Origin: Chondrosia reniformis
Taxonomy: Eukaryota > Porifera > Demospongiae > Chondrillida > Chondrillidae
Length of the DNA stretch: 64,000 nt
Direction of reading: 5' to 3'
Assembly (NCBI GenBank): GCA_947172415.1
Contig: OX359193.1
Location: 3,218,501 to 3,282,500 of the forward strand
Of this stretch, positions 12,077 through 23,132 are shown one piece after another. Numbering within the stretch: the first letter of the stretch is position 1; each line of letters opens with the position of its first letter. Below the pieces are notes generated by a model. That model saw nothing but the letters and a program-made list of their open reading frames with translations. It was not told the origin of the DNA and did no database searches. The position numbers were made by a program, and so were the translations under genes.

Positions 12077-15021
12077 ATGCCAATCTGCTGCCGGTGCAAC
12101 GGTAACAGCAGATGTCTAAATTGTTCCTGCGCTCAATCAAGGAACCGCTGCTCTGATTGCCTCCCAATAAGAAGAGGACGTTGCTGCAACATTGACGACC
12201 ATCAAGGATCAAATGGTGATGGATCAGACAGCATGGCTGTTCCAGAAGAACACAACCCAACCGACTCTGTTCCTGTCAGTATATTGGCCGTACCAGATAC
12301 CCAGGATACCCCAGGAGCAACCCTGGATGGCCAGAACCTTGAATATATTGAGGATATCCAGGACTCATCGAACGTCCTGCCATCATTTACAGCAGTCCAG
12401 GAGCCAAACTTCAAATGGGGTGAGGTAGATGGAGCCACATTAACAGAAGTGATAAATCATGCCTACACAGAGACTGTCCATTGGTGTGGAAACCATTTAA
12501 GGTTCCCTCAATTAAGGTGGGTAAAGCTTTCGTTTCAGAAATTGGTCACCTATACCATGCCTATACCCAGAATTCTCCGCTGGAACAAATTGCCCTTAAG
12601 TGTGTGATGACAATGACTGCCTTACTACTTCAGAAGCCACATAGATCTGCCAAAACAAAGGAGCATCCTATAGGCCTATAGCGCAGGCTGACATCGTGGA
12701 AACAGGGAGATATTGATGCCCTTCTTCCAGAACCAACTCCCTCTCCAGAGAAAGTTTCAACGCACAGGTAGCACGTTCCTTTGCCAATCTCATGTTCATG
12801 GGCAATGTTCGAGCAGCCATTCAACTTCTGAGCGATCACAGCAGAGGAGGGAGACTGAGCCTAGACAGTTGTGTCCCAGGTGGTGCTGGTGAAAGTAGGA
12901 CTGTTTGGGAGGTATTGATGGAAAAGCATCCGGAAGCACAAACCCTCAAGATGTCTGTAGTTATAAATGAAGAATATTCCACCAAGACTCCCCATCCTAT
13001 CCTATATGAACAGATCAATGGCCCTCTAATACATCATATTGCCCTAAGAACAAACGGGGCTGCAGGGCCATCAGGAATGAATGCTGCTGGTGGGAGGCGC
13101 CTTCTGTCATCAATTAGAAAGGAGTCGGCGGACCTGCATGAAGCAATGGCTATGGTAGTACGTCACATCTGCCAGCAATTTGTGGATCCCACCGGCCTGG
13201 ATGCCTTCACTGCCTGTAGACAAGTGGCCCTAGACAAATGTCCTGGGATTAGACCAGTAGGGATTTGTGAAGTGGTCAGAAGGATTATCAGCAAAGCAGT
13301 GTTGGCTGCTGCAGGCCCAAAAGTCCAAGATGCCAACATCGAGGCAGTACTGCTGGTAGATGCAATGAACGCCTTCAACTCCCTGAACAGACAAGTTGCC
13401 CTTCAGAACATCTTGCGTCTTTGCCCATCAATTGCCCTTGCAAAAGTGAATATATACCGTGCTGATGCCCAGCTGTTTGTTGACGGAGAAGTTATTTACT
13501 CCAGAGAGGGTATGACTCAGGGTGATCCCCTGGCAATAGCAATGTATGTCATTGCCACTATACTCTCATCCACAAACTGGACAAGTTGAGTCAGGCAAAG
13601 CAAGTCTGGTTCGCTGATGATGCCTCTGCCAGTGGCCAACTCCATCAGCTTAAACATTGGTGGGATAAAGGAGGAGATTTGACCAGACTTCGGTTATCAT
13701 GCGAATGCCTCAAAGTCATGGCTCTTTGTCAAGGAGGAACATACAGCCCGGGCTGCTGAACTGTTTCAAGGTACTGATGTGCAGATTACCAGAGAAGGGC
13801 AGAGACATCTAGGGGCTGCACTGGGGTCTCAGACCTTTGTGGAGACATATGTGACGGGCAAGGTTCAGGAGTGGGTAAGAGAAGTGGAGCAGTTGGTAGT
13901 TATTACCAGAAGCCAGCCGCATGCAGCATACGCTGCTATGACACATGGCCTCTCCAGTAAGTGGACGCACTTGTCGAGAACGATCCCCAACATCAGTGAC
14001 CTCATTCAGCCTCTTGAGAATGCCATTCGCTACAAATGCTTACCAGCTCTCACAGGTAGAAGTGCCTTCACGGAACAAGAGAGAGACCTGTTAGCACTTC
14101 CCAATAGACTGGGTAGCCTTGGTATTCCCAACCCCACCAAGTCCGCAAACTTCATGTTTGACAGTTCGCAACAGATAACAGGATCACTGACGGCGCACAT
14201 TCTTCAACAACACCAAACCTATCCTTCAAGGGTAGAGATTGAGCAAACCAAGGACAAAAAGTCAAGGCTCAGCAATGCCGAAAACAGAATGCTGAGGCCG
14301 CCTTACTGCGCAAGAACCTTTCCACTGATCTGCAGAAGTCTATGGATTGTGGCCGTGAGAAGGGTGCATCTAGCTGGCTAGGAGTGCTACCCCTAACTGA
14401 ACATGGGTTCAACCTACACAAAGGTACATTCCAGGATGCACTTAGCCTACGCTATGGATGGAAACTGACCCACCAGGTAATTGTGTCTGTGGGAAGCATT
14501 TCATGGTGGAGCATGCTTTGAGCTGTGCACATGGTGGATTTCCTTCACTCAGGCATAACGACGTGAGAGACATCACTGCTAACCTCCTTGCAGAGGTCTG
14601 CCACAATGTTGCTGGGGAACCGGATCTCCAAACACTTTTGTGAGAACAATTCCAGCACAGAACTGCGAACACCGAGGATGGGGCGAGACTGGACGTGCGT
14701 GCACAGGGCTTCTGGGGGGACAAGCACCAGGGTGCAATTTTTGACATAAGGGTTTTCAACCCTTACGCACCAAATACCTTTAAGTCCACCATGGAGTCAG
14801 TATACAGGAGACATGAAAGAGAGAAGAGGCGCTGCTATGAAAGGAGGATCCTCGAAGTGGAACATGGCTCGTTCACCCTACTAGTCTTCTCTGCTAGGGG
14901 TGGGATGGGCACAGCAGCAACAGTCACATACAAGAGATTAGCATCCTTCCTGACAGACAAGCAGGCACAGTCATATTCAAAGACAATGATCTGGATGCAA
15001 GTTAAAAACAGACACATATAA
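12077..15021 (+). pseudogene. Reverse transcriptase/endonuclease polyprotein, multiply frameshifted
   Basis: The protein starts with a cysteine-rich motif like that of the left-edge element (MPICCRC...). A one-base loss near 12497 shifts the frame, a TAG occurs at 12679-12681, and coding resumes at about 12792-13589 with GAAGPSG, DAMNAFN and GMTQGDP. A one-base deletion at about 13569 follows; FADD then appears in another frame (about 13613). GPDFGYH is in yet another frame after a lesion at about 13670-13690. Later pieces include the CxC...H...C knuckle (14458-14643) and GAIFDIRVFNP in a segment ending at 15021. Compared with the left-edge protein, about 28 residues before motif A are missing (near 13320). 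It is non-functional as it stands and is useful as the only complete C-terminus of this family in the window. Confidence 0.9.
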
Positions 15022-15148
15022 AACAATCTGTACTATTGACAAACATATTTCAAGTTATTTACCATGTCATCATTTCATTATTGTTTATAATACTTGCTGT
15101 AATTCAGTTTTTTCTAAATCATTTAATAAATTAAAAATTAAAAATTAC

Positions 15149-16994
15149 TAGTTGTATGTACTAGTTATATGTACTAGGTGGATGTACTAGTTTTGTGTAA
15201 TTGTAGTATGTACTATTATATGCACTAGTTGTGTGTACTACCTGTGAGTACTAGTTGTATGGACTGGTTGAATGTACTAGGTTTATGTACTTGTTGTATG
15301 TACTAGTTGCAAGTATTAGTTATATATATGTTCTAGTTAGTTATTGTATGTAATAGTTACATGTACTAGTTTTATTTACCAGTTGTATGTACCAGTAACT
15401 AGATGTTTGTACTAGTTGTATATACTAGTTGCATGTACTAGTTGTATGTACTTGTTGTATGTACATGTTGAATGTACTAGTGCTATGTACTAGCTGTATA
15501 TATTTTCTAGTTTTAGTTTTATGTACTAGTTGAATGACCTAGTGACTAGATGTGAATACTAGTTGTATGTACTAGTTATATATACTAGTAGCAGTTACTA
15601 GTTGTTGTAATAGTTGTATGTAATAGTAAGTAGTTGTATGTACTACTTCTTTGTACTAGTTGTATATACTAGTTGTGTACTTTTTGTATTGTCTAGTTAT
15701 ATGTACTAGTTGTATGTACTATTTGTAGGTACTAGTTGTATGTACTAATTGTAGGTACTAGTTGTATATACTGTTAACTTCTTGCATGTTCTTGCTGGTT
15801 ATATGTGCTACTTATAGGTACTAGTTGTATATACTAGTAACTAGTTGTATGTACTAGCTGTATGTACTAGTTATTTGTACTAGTTGTAGGCACTAATTGT
15901 ATGTACTAGTTGTATGTACTAGTTATATGTACTAGTTATATGTACTAGTTGTATGTACTAGTTGTATGTACTAATTTTATGGACTAGGCGTGTGTAATTG
16001 TTGTATGTTCTAGTTATATGTACTAGTTGAATGCACAAATTGTATGTACTGGTTGAGTGTACTAGTCAGTAGTTGCATGTACTGGTTATATGTACTAGTT
16101 TTTTGCACTAATTGTATATACTAGTTGTATGTACTAGTAAGTAGTTGCATGTACTAGTTGTATGTACAAGTTTTATGTACAAATAAGTAGATTTATGTAC
16201 TAGCTGATTGTACTAGTTCTAAGTACTAATTGTATGTACTAGTTGTATGTACCAGACATTAGTTGTATATACTAGTTGTATGAACTAGTAATATGTACTA
16301 ATTGTATGTACTAATTGTGTGTAATTGTTGTATGTACTAGTTATATTTACTAATTGTAGTTCCCAGATGTATGTACTAGTTTTATGTAGTAGAAACTAGT
16401 TGTATGTACTAGTTATACGTACCAGTTGTAAGTACTAATTGTGTGTACTAGTTGTATGTACTAGTAAGTAGTTGCATGTACTCGTTGTATGTACTAGTTG
16501 AATGTACTAAATGTTTGTACTAGTAACAGTCTTTATTTACTAATTGCATGTACTAGTTGTATGTACTAGTTGCATTTAGTTATATGTACTTGTTGAATGT
16601 ACAAATTGTGCGTAATTGTTGTATGTACTAGTTATATGAACTAGCTGTATGTACTAGGTGTGTGTAACTGTTGTATGTACTAGTTGTACACACTTGGTGT
16701 ATGTACTAGTTGAATGTGCTAGTTGTATTTAGTTATTTGTACTAGTTGTATGTACCAGTTGTGCGTAATTGTTGTATATACTAATTATATGTAGTAGTTG
16801 TTTTTACTAGTTGTAGGTATTAGTAAGTAGTTGTATATACTAGTTGTATGTACTAGTTGTGCGTAATTGTTGTATGTACTAATTATATGTACTAGTTGTA
16901 GGTACTGGCTGTATGTACTAGTTGTGTGTAATTGTTGTATGTACTAGTTTTATGTGAATAGTTATATGTTCTAGTTATATGTAGTAGTTGTTTT
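15149..16994 (+). repeat. 13-bp minisatellite array, tract 3
   Basis: Satellite only. The 26-base variant with TAATTGTTGTATG is frequent towards the end. No gene is seen. Confidence 0.92.
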
Positions 16995-17045
16995 TACTAG
17001 TTGTAGGTACTAGTAAGTAGTTGTATGTACTAGTTGTTTGTATTA

Positions 17046-17429
17046 GTCAGAGGCAGCCCCTTATATTGTTTTCATTTGCCGATTATGTTGTATGGCTTCA
17101 TGTTACGGAAAGATATATATATAATACGAGTTGATACGCAACTATTATAACACTCATTTTATACGTCGATATATGTATAATACGAGTTAATACGTAACTA
17201 CTGTAACACTTAATTTATACGTCAATACATCGTTTTTGCAAATGGCGGCATCCAGGAAGCTTTAGTTAACGAAGTATTTTCATCGTTATTTATAAAGTTC
17301 AGGACACTTAAAGGTCCCCAATCATTAGTATTACGAATAAATATATTAAATCCCAACGATGCAGCCAAGTAGTTCGGGTTAATTCGGGGGGCGGCAGCCC
17401 CACAAGTTTTTAAACTCAAAATACTTGTT
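17046..17429 (+). mobile_element. GC-hairpin repeat, copy 1
   Basis: A unique insert in the satellite, starting near AGAGGCAGCCCC and ending with GGGGCGGCAGCCCC followed by a second palindrome (AGTTTTTAAACT). Inside are two direct repeats of about 56 bp (around 17111 and 17169). Related copies lie at 17905, 55574, 59082 (reversed) and 60134. It has no protein domain. The class is unknown; a Helitron-like or other non-autonomous element is possible. Confidence 0.7.
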
Positions 17430-17904
17430 TGTACTAGTTTTATGTATTAACTGTATGTACTAGTTGTATTTACTAGTTGTATATATGTTCTAGTTAGTAG
17501 CTGTATGTACTAGTTATATGTATATACTTGTTTTATGTAGTAGGCATATGTACTAGTTGTATGTACTAATTTTATGTAGTTAAATTGACTAGTTGTATGC
17601 ACTAGTTTTGTGTAATTGTTGTATGTACTAGTTGCATGTAATAATTGTATGTACTAGTTCTATGTGTTAGTTTTTTGTACTAGTCGTGTTAAATTGATGT
17701 ATGTACTTGTTATATGTACTAGCTGTATATACTAGTTGTATGTACCAGTTGTATATACTAGCTCTATGTACTAGTTGAATGTAATAGTTGTATGTACTAG
17801 TTGTATGTACTAGTAGCTAGATATATCTACTGGTTGTATGTACTACTTCTATGTACTAGTTGTAGGTACTAGTAAGTAGTTGTATGTACTAGTTGTTTGT
17901 ATTA

Positions 17905-18288
17905 GTCAGAGGCAGCCCCTTATATTGTTTTCATTTGCCGATTATGTTGTATGGCTTCATGTTACGGAAAGATATATATATAATACGAGTTGATACGCAA
18001 CTATTATAACACTCATTTTATACGTCGATATATGTATAATACGAGTTAATACGTAACTACTGTAACACTTAATTTATACGTCAATACATCGTTTTTGCAA
18101 ATGGCGGCATCCAGGAAGCTTTAGTTAACGAAGTATTTTCATCGTTATTTATAAAGTTCAGGACACTTAAAGGTCCCCAATCATTAGTATTACGAATAAA
18201 TATATTAAATCCCAACGATGCAGCCAAGTAGTTCGGGTTAATTCGGGGGGCGGCAGCCCCACAAGTTTTTAAACTCAAAATACTTGTT
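17905..18288 (+). mobile_element. GC-hairpin repeat, copy 2
   Basis: Identical to the copy at 17046-17429 and present because of the 859-bp tandem duplication, not because of a separate insertion. Confidence 0.72.
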
Positions 18289-18712
18289 TGTACTAGTTTT
18301 ATGTATTAACTGTATGTACTAGTTGTATTTACTAGTTGTATATATGTTCTAGTTAGTAGCTGTATGTACTAGTTATATGTATATACTTGTTTTATGTAGT
18401 AGGCATATGTACTAGTTGTATGTACTAATTTTATGTAGTTAAATTGACTAGTTGTATGCACTAGTTTTGTGTAATTGTTGTATGTACTAGTTGCATGTAA
18501 TAATTGTATGTACTAGTTCTATGTGTTAGTTTTTTGTACTAGTCGTGTTAAATTGATGTATGTACTTGTTATATGTACTAGCTGTATATACTAGTTGTAT
18601 GTACCAGTTGTATATACTAGCTCTATGTACTAGTTGAATGTAATAGTTGTATGTACTAGTTGTATGTACTAGTAGCTAGATATATCTACTGGTTGTATGT
18701 ACTACTTCTATG

Positions 18713-18818
18713 TACTAGTTGTGTGTACGAGGTGTATATACTAGTTGTATGTACTAGTTGTATGTAGAAGTTGTATGTACAAGTAACTAGATATATTTAC
18801 TGGTTGTACGTACTAGTT
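18713..18818 (+). repeat. Minisatellite flank ending in the target duplication of the R4-like element
   Basis: Short satellite tract. Its last 15 bases (18804-18818, TTGTACGTACTAGTT) are repeated exactly at 23133-23147 on the other side of the retrotransposon. Confidence 0.85.
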
Positions 18819-19146
18819 TGTCGTTAGTTAGTCGTGGGAATTGGAAGCTGTGGTTCCGAGCTGACAAGAGGATGGGTATTGTCCAGTTCAATCCCCCGAT
18901 GGAGCAGGGTGCTTAGCCCCTCACGTGGCATCCTGTGGCTAAATCAGCCTCCCTGTCAGCATGGGCTAACCCCCCATCTGACAGTTTCACTGGGTTACGT
19001 TGCGTCACGAGAATTATAATTTTCAAGACAGGCTGTGGCCTAGGTGCACCAGTGGTGAAGAAACCCCTGGGTCAACCAGAATAGGTGATTCCACTGGTGC
19101 CTCACAGGTAGATGTACCTGAATGGAATAGCCTTTCTTCGGTCCCC

Positions 19147-20149
19147 ATGACGGGCCAACCAGCCCTCTGGACCGAGGAAATGGTTAGGGCACTAATTGAT
19201 TGCTATGAGCGATCTGAACTCAAAAGAGGTGGCTATCAGAAGCGTTTAGAGCGGGAATGGCTGAGCAAAAACCCACATTTGCCTCAGACAGGTCGAACCC
19301 TTGCCTTCCAAGCCAAAAGGAACTTGGTGGGAGACGGAGTACTGCAAGTAACTGGTAGCCATGATTTAGATTTGGTTAATGATGCACCGCAAGGTGCCTC
19401 TAGAAGGAGAAGGATCCAAGGGGTGATCTGGAACCTTCAGAGGGATAATATCCTCATGGAGCTCTACCGACAAAGTAAGCCCATGGAAAAGGGGTATGCC
19501 GAGCGGTTATACCAGGCTTGGAATGTTAAAATGCCAAACCACAAAGGTAGCGCTAACTACGAGAGTTAGTAGAATCCGAAGAGGTCAAGGTCTCTCGAGA
19601 CTAAACCTTGTGGAACCTGACTCTCGTAGTGTAGCCACCCCAACTGAGACTATGGAGGAAGGTGTGAGAGCCCAGGGACAGGAAGAGCCTCACCAAGTTC
19701 AGGCTGGGACTGGACAAAATGGTGAGCTGTTTACAGGCCCTGTTGAAACTCCCACACATGATCATCCCAGTCCCAGGACAAGTGGCAATGATCATCTGAT
19801 GCAACTTTTAGGTAAAGCAAAAGATGCCTGTCTCCGAAAGAAACCTGGAGATTTTGCTGATAGAAAACCCTGTGGGGCAGTGCTGTTCAACCATATTGAT
19901 GCGGCACTGCTTCAGGAGGCCAATGATTGGGTGGAGAAAGAGTGGCAGGAAGGCCCTAGATCGGCCTGGCACCTTAACTGTCTGGTCTACACTGTTGCTA
20001 TGGCTGTAAGGGGAAAAACAACCAATGAATCGCAGCCATGCAACCAGGGAAGGAAATCAGACAATGAAAAGAGTAGTAAGAGACAGGGAGGTCACAAAAG
20101 TGACAGGAAGGCCAAAGGCTTAGGTTTAGAAGACTGCTTGCCTGGTTAG
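19147..20149 (+). pseudogene. N-terminal region of the R4-like polyprotein, frameshifted
   Basis: The first usable ATG is at 19147; upstream in-frame sequence is open to about 19000 without an ATG. Two copies of a SANT/Myb-like module follow each other. The first (about 19168-19275) has LWTEEMVRALIDCYERSE...GYQKRLEREW; the second (about 19426-19540) has IWNLQRDNILMELYRQSK...GYAERLYQAW. The frame stops at 19567-19569 after a frameshift and continues in another frame to a TAG at 20147-20149. This second part is hydrophilic, rich in Gln, Pro, Ser and Lys, and contains HIDAALLQEANDWVEKEW. Such N-terminal modules are known in R4/NeSL-type elements and presumably bind nucleic acid; that role is inference. 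Confidence 0.75.
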
Positions 20150-22790
20150 ATGTGGAAAGAGCGCTTCAACAGAGTAATAATCCTATGACCAAACGCTAGA
20201 AAGTATTCCGAAGAAAGCTTAGGAAGGAGTTCCATTAATTAAACCTGAATGTGCTGATCAGAGCCCAGGAACAGACACTGAGGAAACTCAGGGTCTGGAC
20301 CCTACAAGAGTGAAGATCGGGTGAATGCAGGAAATTCCAGAAACAAAACCACCTTTGGTATACCCAAAAAAAGTTCCGGATGAATGGTAATGTTCCAACC
20401 TCCAATGAAGCTCCCTCAATTGAGGTAGTAAGAGACTCTTGGACAAAGATTGTAGGTACTGTTGGTAAGGTCAACAAAGACGACCCAGGGTAGAAAGAAT
20501 GGCTAAAGGAAACCAAAAAGAGGGTGGATGGAACCTCCTCTAAAGGTCCCGATAGCATTGATGAGACCAAACTGAGGAGAGCCTTGAAAAAGGCAAAAAG
20601 CGGGTCAGCCCCTGGGCTGGATGGCATCCACACTTTTTGGTGGAAAGCACTCCCCTCTGCACAGTCTGCCTTGGTAGATGATCTACGGAGGGTGGTGAGC
20701 GGAGATCTGTCAGTCCCAGACTGGCTTACAAGGGGTTGCACTCTACTCATCCCCAAAAGGGGTGACCCGAAAAGTGCGGCCAACTACCGACCTATTGCGT
20801 GTCTCAACACAATGTACAAGGCTGTCAGGCATTCATTGCGTTGGAATTACTCACTTACACCTACACTAATGATCTCTTGCCTATGGCTCGTTGAGCCATG
20901 AGGAAAGGGAGGTGGGCAGTGTGGACTGTCTATTGCTGGATCAATCAATCGATATAGATGCCAAAATTATGGGCAAGCCACTTAGTGTGGCATGGATCGA
21001 TTATGAGAAGGCATATGACAGAGTCCCTCACAAGTGGGTGATGAAGGTGCTAAAAACCATCAAGTGCCCAGGTTGGATCCGGAGGTCTATAGAGCTCTTC
21101 TCCAAACACTGGGCTACTGTGCTTGAGTTGAGGACAGCGGGGAAGGTGGTTAGGAGCACCCCTGTTAAATATAACAGGGGACTCTTCCAAGGAGGCTCCT
21201 TATCGCCACTCCTCTTTTGTCTGGCCATAGCTCCCATATCCCAAGTTCTTAACAGAACCAAGGGATATACCCTCTGGCATAATGGGGAAAGGAACACCAT
21301 GTCACACTTGTTGTACATGGATGACCTTAAGATATATGCTGGAGGGCCTGATACACTCAGGAAAGCCATGGAATGTGTGGAGAAAACCTCAAATGCCATT
21401 GGCATGAGGTTTGGAGTGAGAAAGTGTGGAACAGCTCACATGCGAAAAGGGAAAGTTCTGGCTGGCCCAGACAACCCTGAACGCAGTGAAGAATCCATAA
21501 GGAGCCTTGAAAAAGGTACTACTTAGAAGTACCTAGGGCTAGAACAACTGTTTGAGGTAGATGACAGCAAAGCCAAAGCTTGCTTGATCAATGAATTGAG
21601 GAGGAGACTCCACAAAGTGTGGGGCTCTCACCTCAATGGCAAGAATGCTGCAGAAGCCTCTAACATGTTTTGTGCCTCTCTATTGAGATAACTCTAACCC
21701 AGTTTTGCGGTGGACACAAAGTGAGCTTCCAAAACTGGACCGAATGGTGAGAAAAATCACGAGAAAGTACCAGTGTCATCACTATAACTCTGCCATTGAG
21801 GTGGTAGAGGGCTCTGTAGTTTTCCTTTGGATCACGACAGGGCTGTTGTGAATCTGGCAAGATACCTCCATACTGCAAATGATCCACTCACAGCTGTTGT
21901 GGTTAAACACCAAAATTGGCTGGAGTGCTCAAAGCAGAGGAGGACTGTCTTGAAAGAAGCCAGATTGATACTTGGAAGCAACGGACTAGAACTAGAACCG
22001 GAAATGTGGCTAAAGACAGATCCCTCACAAAATAGTGTAAGAGAATGGAGGAGAGTGGCACGTGAGCTCCGGGAGGCTCAGATTGAAAGATTAAAAAGTA
22101 ACCTAGCCGAAAAGTCTCACCAGGGCTCATACCTTAGACAAGTCACATAGGGAGTCTTATGTGTGGCTTTCTGAGGGGAGACTAAGACCTCAAACTGGGG
22201 CTCTGATTCTCGGAGTCCAAGATGATGTGCTGCACACTGGGTGGTACCGAAATAGGATTCTGAGGAATTCTAGCCTCCTAATGTGGCAAGGCTATGGAAA
22301 CGGTCAGACACATACTAAACATGTGTGAGCCCAAGTGATTTTCTCTCTACAAAGAGAGGCATGACCGGGCAATACTGATAGTGTTGTGGAGATTGTTGAA
22401 AGAATATGGATTCAAGCAGGAAGAGCCCTGGTACAAACAAAAGCAAAACCAGTCTATGAGAATAGGTCTGTCAAAATCTTGTGGGATCCTAGCATCCCAA
22501 CAGATAAAGAGATGACAGAAAGAAGGCCAGCCTTAGTGGTTGAGGATCGGCTATGTAAGTTCATCTACATTATTGAAATGTCAGTTCCTACTGACAGCAA
22601 CATTAATGGAAGATGGCAAGAGAAGTTCCAAAAGTACCAGAAGCTGGCGGCTGATATGAGGAAACAATTTAGGGGCTACCGAATTAAGGTAGTCCCGATG
22701 ATAATTGGTGCTTTGGGGACAGTGGAGACGCTCCTGGAATACCTTAGGGGAATTCCTAAGCTGTCAAAAAGTGCAGTAGAAGTGATGTGA
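20150..22790 (+). pseudogene. Reverse transcriptase and endonuclease region of the R4-like element, multiply broken
   Basis: After about 370 bases carrying several stops, reverse transcriptase fingers appear at 20524-20860 (SGSAPGLDGIHTFWWKAL, then LLIPKRGD and NYRPIACLN). The frame then shifts. The palm lies at 20891-21526, with WIDYEKAYDRVPH (motif A), GLFQGGSLSPLLF (motif B) and LLYMDDLKIY (motif C, DD at 21320-21325). A stop at 21524-21526 and further frameshifts follow. Thumb and linker fragments lie at 21827-22150 and endonuclease at 22386-22790. In the endonuclease the usual RRPD reads RRPA (codon 22530-22532), so a catalytic aspartate is lost. The CxxC part of the zinc knuckle is removed by an 11-base deletion near 22283. 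Confidence 0.88.
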
Positions 22791-23081
22791 GCGATGCAGA
22801 GAACTGTTCTCTGTTCGGCTGTGAGGATATTGAGGCGACATCTATCTGTTGAGGGATTGGGGCCTGGATGATAAGTAGTCCTGTCCCAGTCCTTGCATGT
22901 CGACCTCTGGAAAGCAGTGGTGGATTTGTGTATGGAGGTACTCCCTCCTATTATTACGGTCAACTTTGGCCCGAAGTGCACCTGTCTGCTGCTGCCGGAA
23001 GGAGGCAAAGCCGAGGCTTCTGGCTAAAAACCCGAAGAAGGGAAGACGTAACTGACTTAGGGTTGTCCAAGCCAGATACTC

Positions 23082-23105
23082 CTTGCCTTAGTAAACTAAG
23101 GCAAG
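23082..23105 (+). other. Perfect 3'-terminal hairpin of the R4-like element
   Basis: CTTGCCTTAG pairs exactly with CTAAGGCAAG across a four-base loop, 27 bases before the element end. Copy B keeps the stem at 48775-48798 with a changed loop base. Position and conservation suggest a recognition signal for the element's reverse transcriptase. Confidence 0.6.
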
Positions 23106-23132
23106 AAGTAGCAAGGTACTCTGTTAAGGCTT

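Larger units (their letters stand above)
11991..15148 (+). mobile_element. Second copy of the first retrotransposon family, full length but inactivated
   Basis: The element begins near AATATGTGAAAAA, the same start as the copy at about 49851. It ends with a 3' untranslated region of about 125 bases containing AATAAA and an AT-rich tail (TTAAAAATTAAAAATT), after which satellite resumes. It encodes the same domain order as the left-edge element, but in several broken frames. No clear target duplication could be called because the flanks are degenerate satellite. Confidence 0.88.
16995..18712 (+). repeat. Exact 859-bp tandem duplication within the array
   Basis: Unit 1 (16995-17853) and unit 2 (17854-18712) appear identical by eye. 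Each contains a GC-hairpin repeat and about 470 bp of satellite. The junctions share the ten-base microhomology TACTAGTTGT, which also follows unit 2. A diverged third version of the satellite half, without the hairpin repeat, lies at about 23150-23800. Confidence 0.92.
18819..23132 (+). mobile_element. R4/R2-group-like non-LTR retrotransposon, copy A (full length, broken)
   Basis: This 4314-bp element lies between exact 15-bp direct repeats of target DNA. It has a leader of about 330 bases, an N-terminal region, reverse transcriptase, restriction-like endonuclease, and a 3' untranslated region with a perfect hairpin. Its motif C is YMDD, unlike the FADD of the first family, so it is a separate lineage. 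Copy B at 47588-48829 shares its 3' end. Confidence 0.9.

Noticed and set aside
17222..17419. 65-codon minus-strand frame, identical at 18081-18278, partly readable in the other GC-hairpin copies
   Set aside because: Its double presence is due to the 859-bp duplication. The copies at 55.6 and 59.3 kb have TGA where this one has Trp and no domain is recognisable, so I treat it as chance.
17046..17429. Helitron assignment (TC at the start, hairpin, then CTAG)
   Set aside because: CTAG is part of every satellite unit, the flank is not A|T, and no helicase is present. Left as unclassified.
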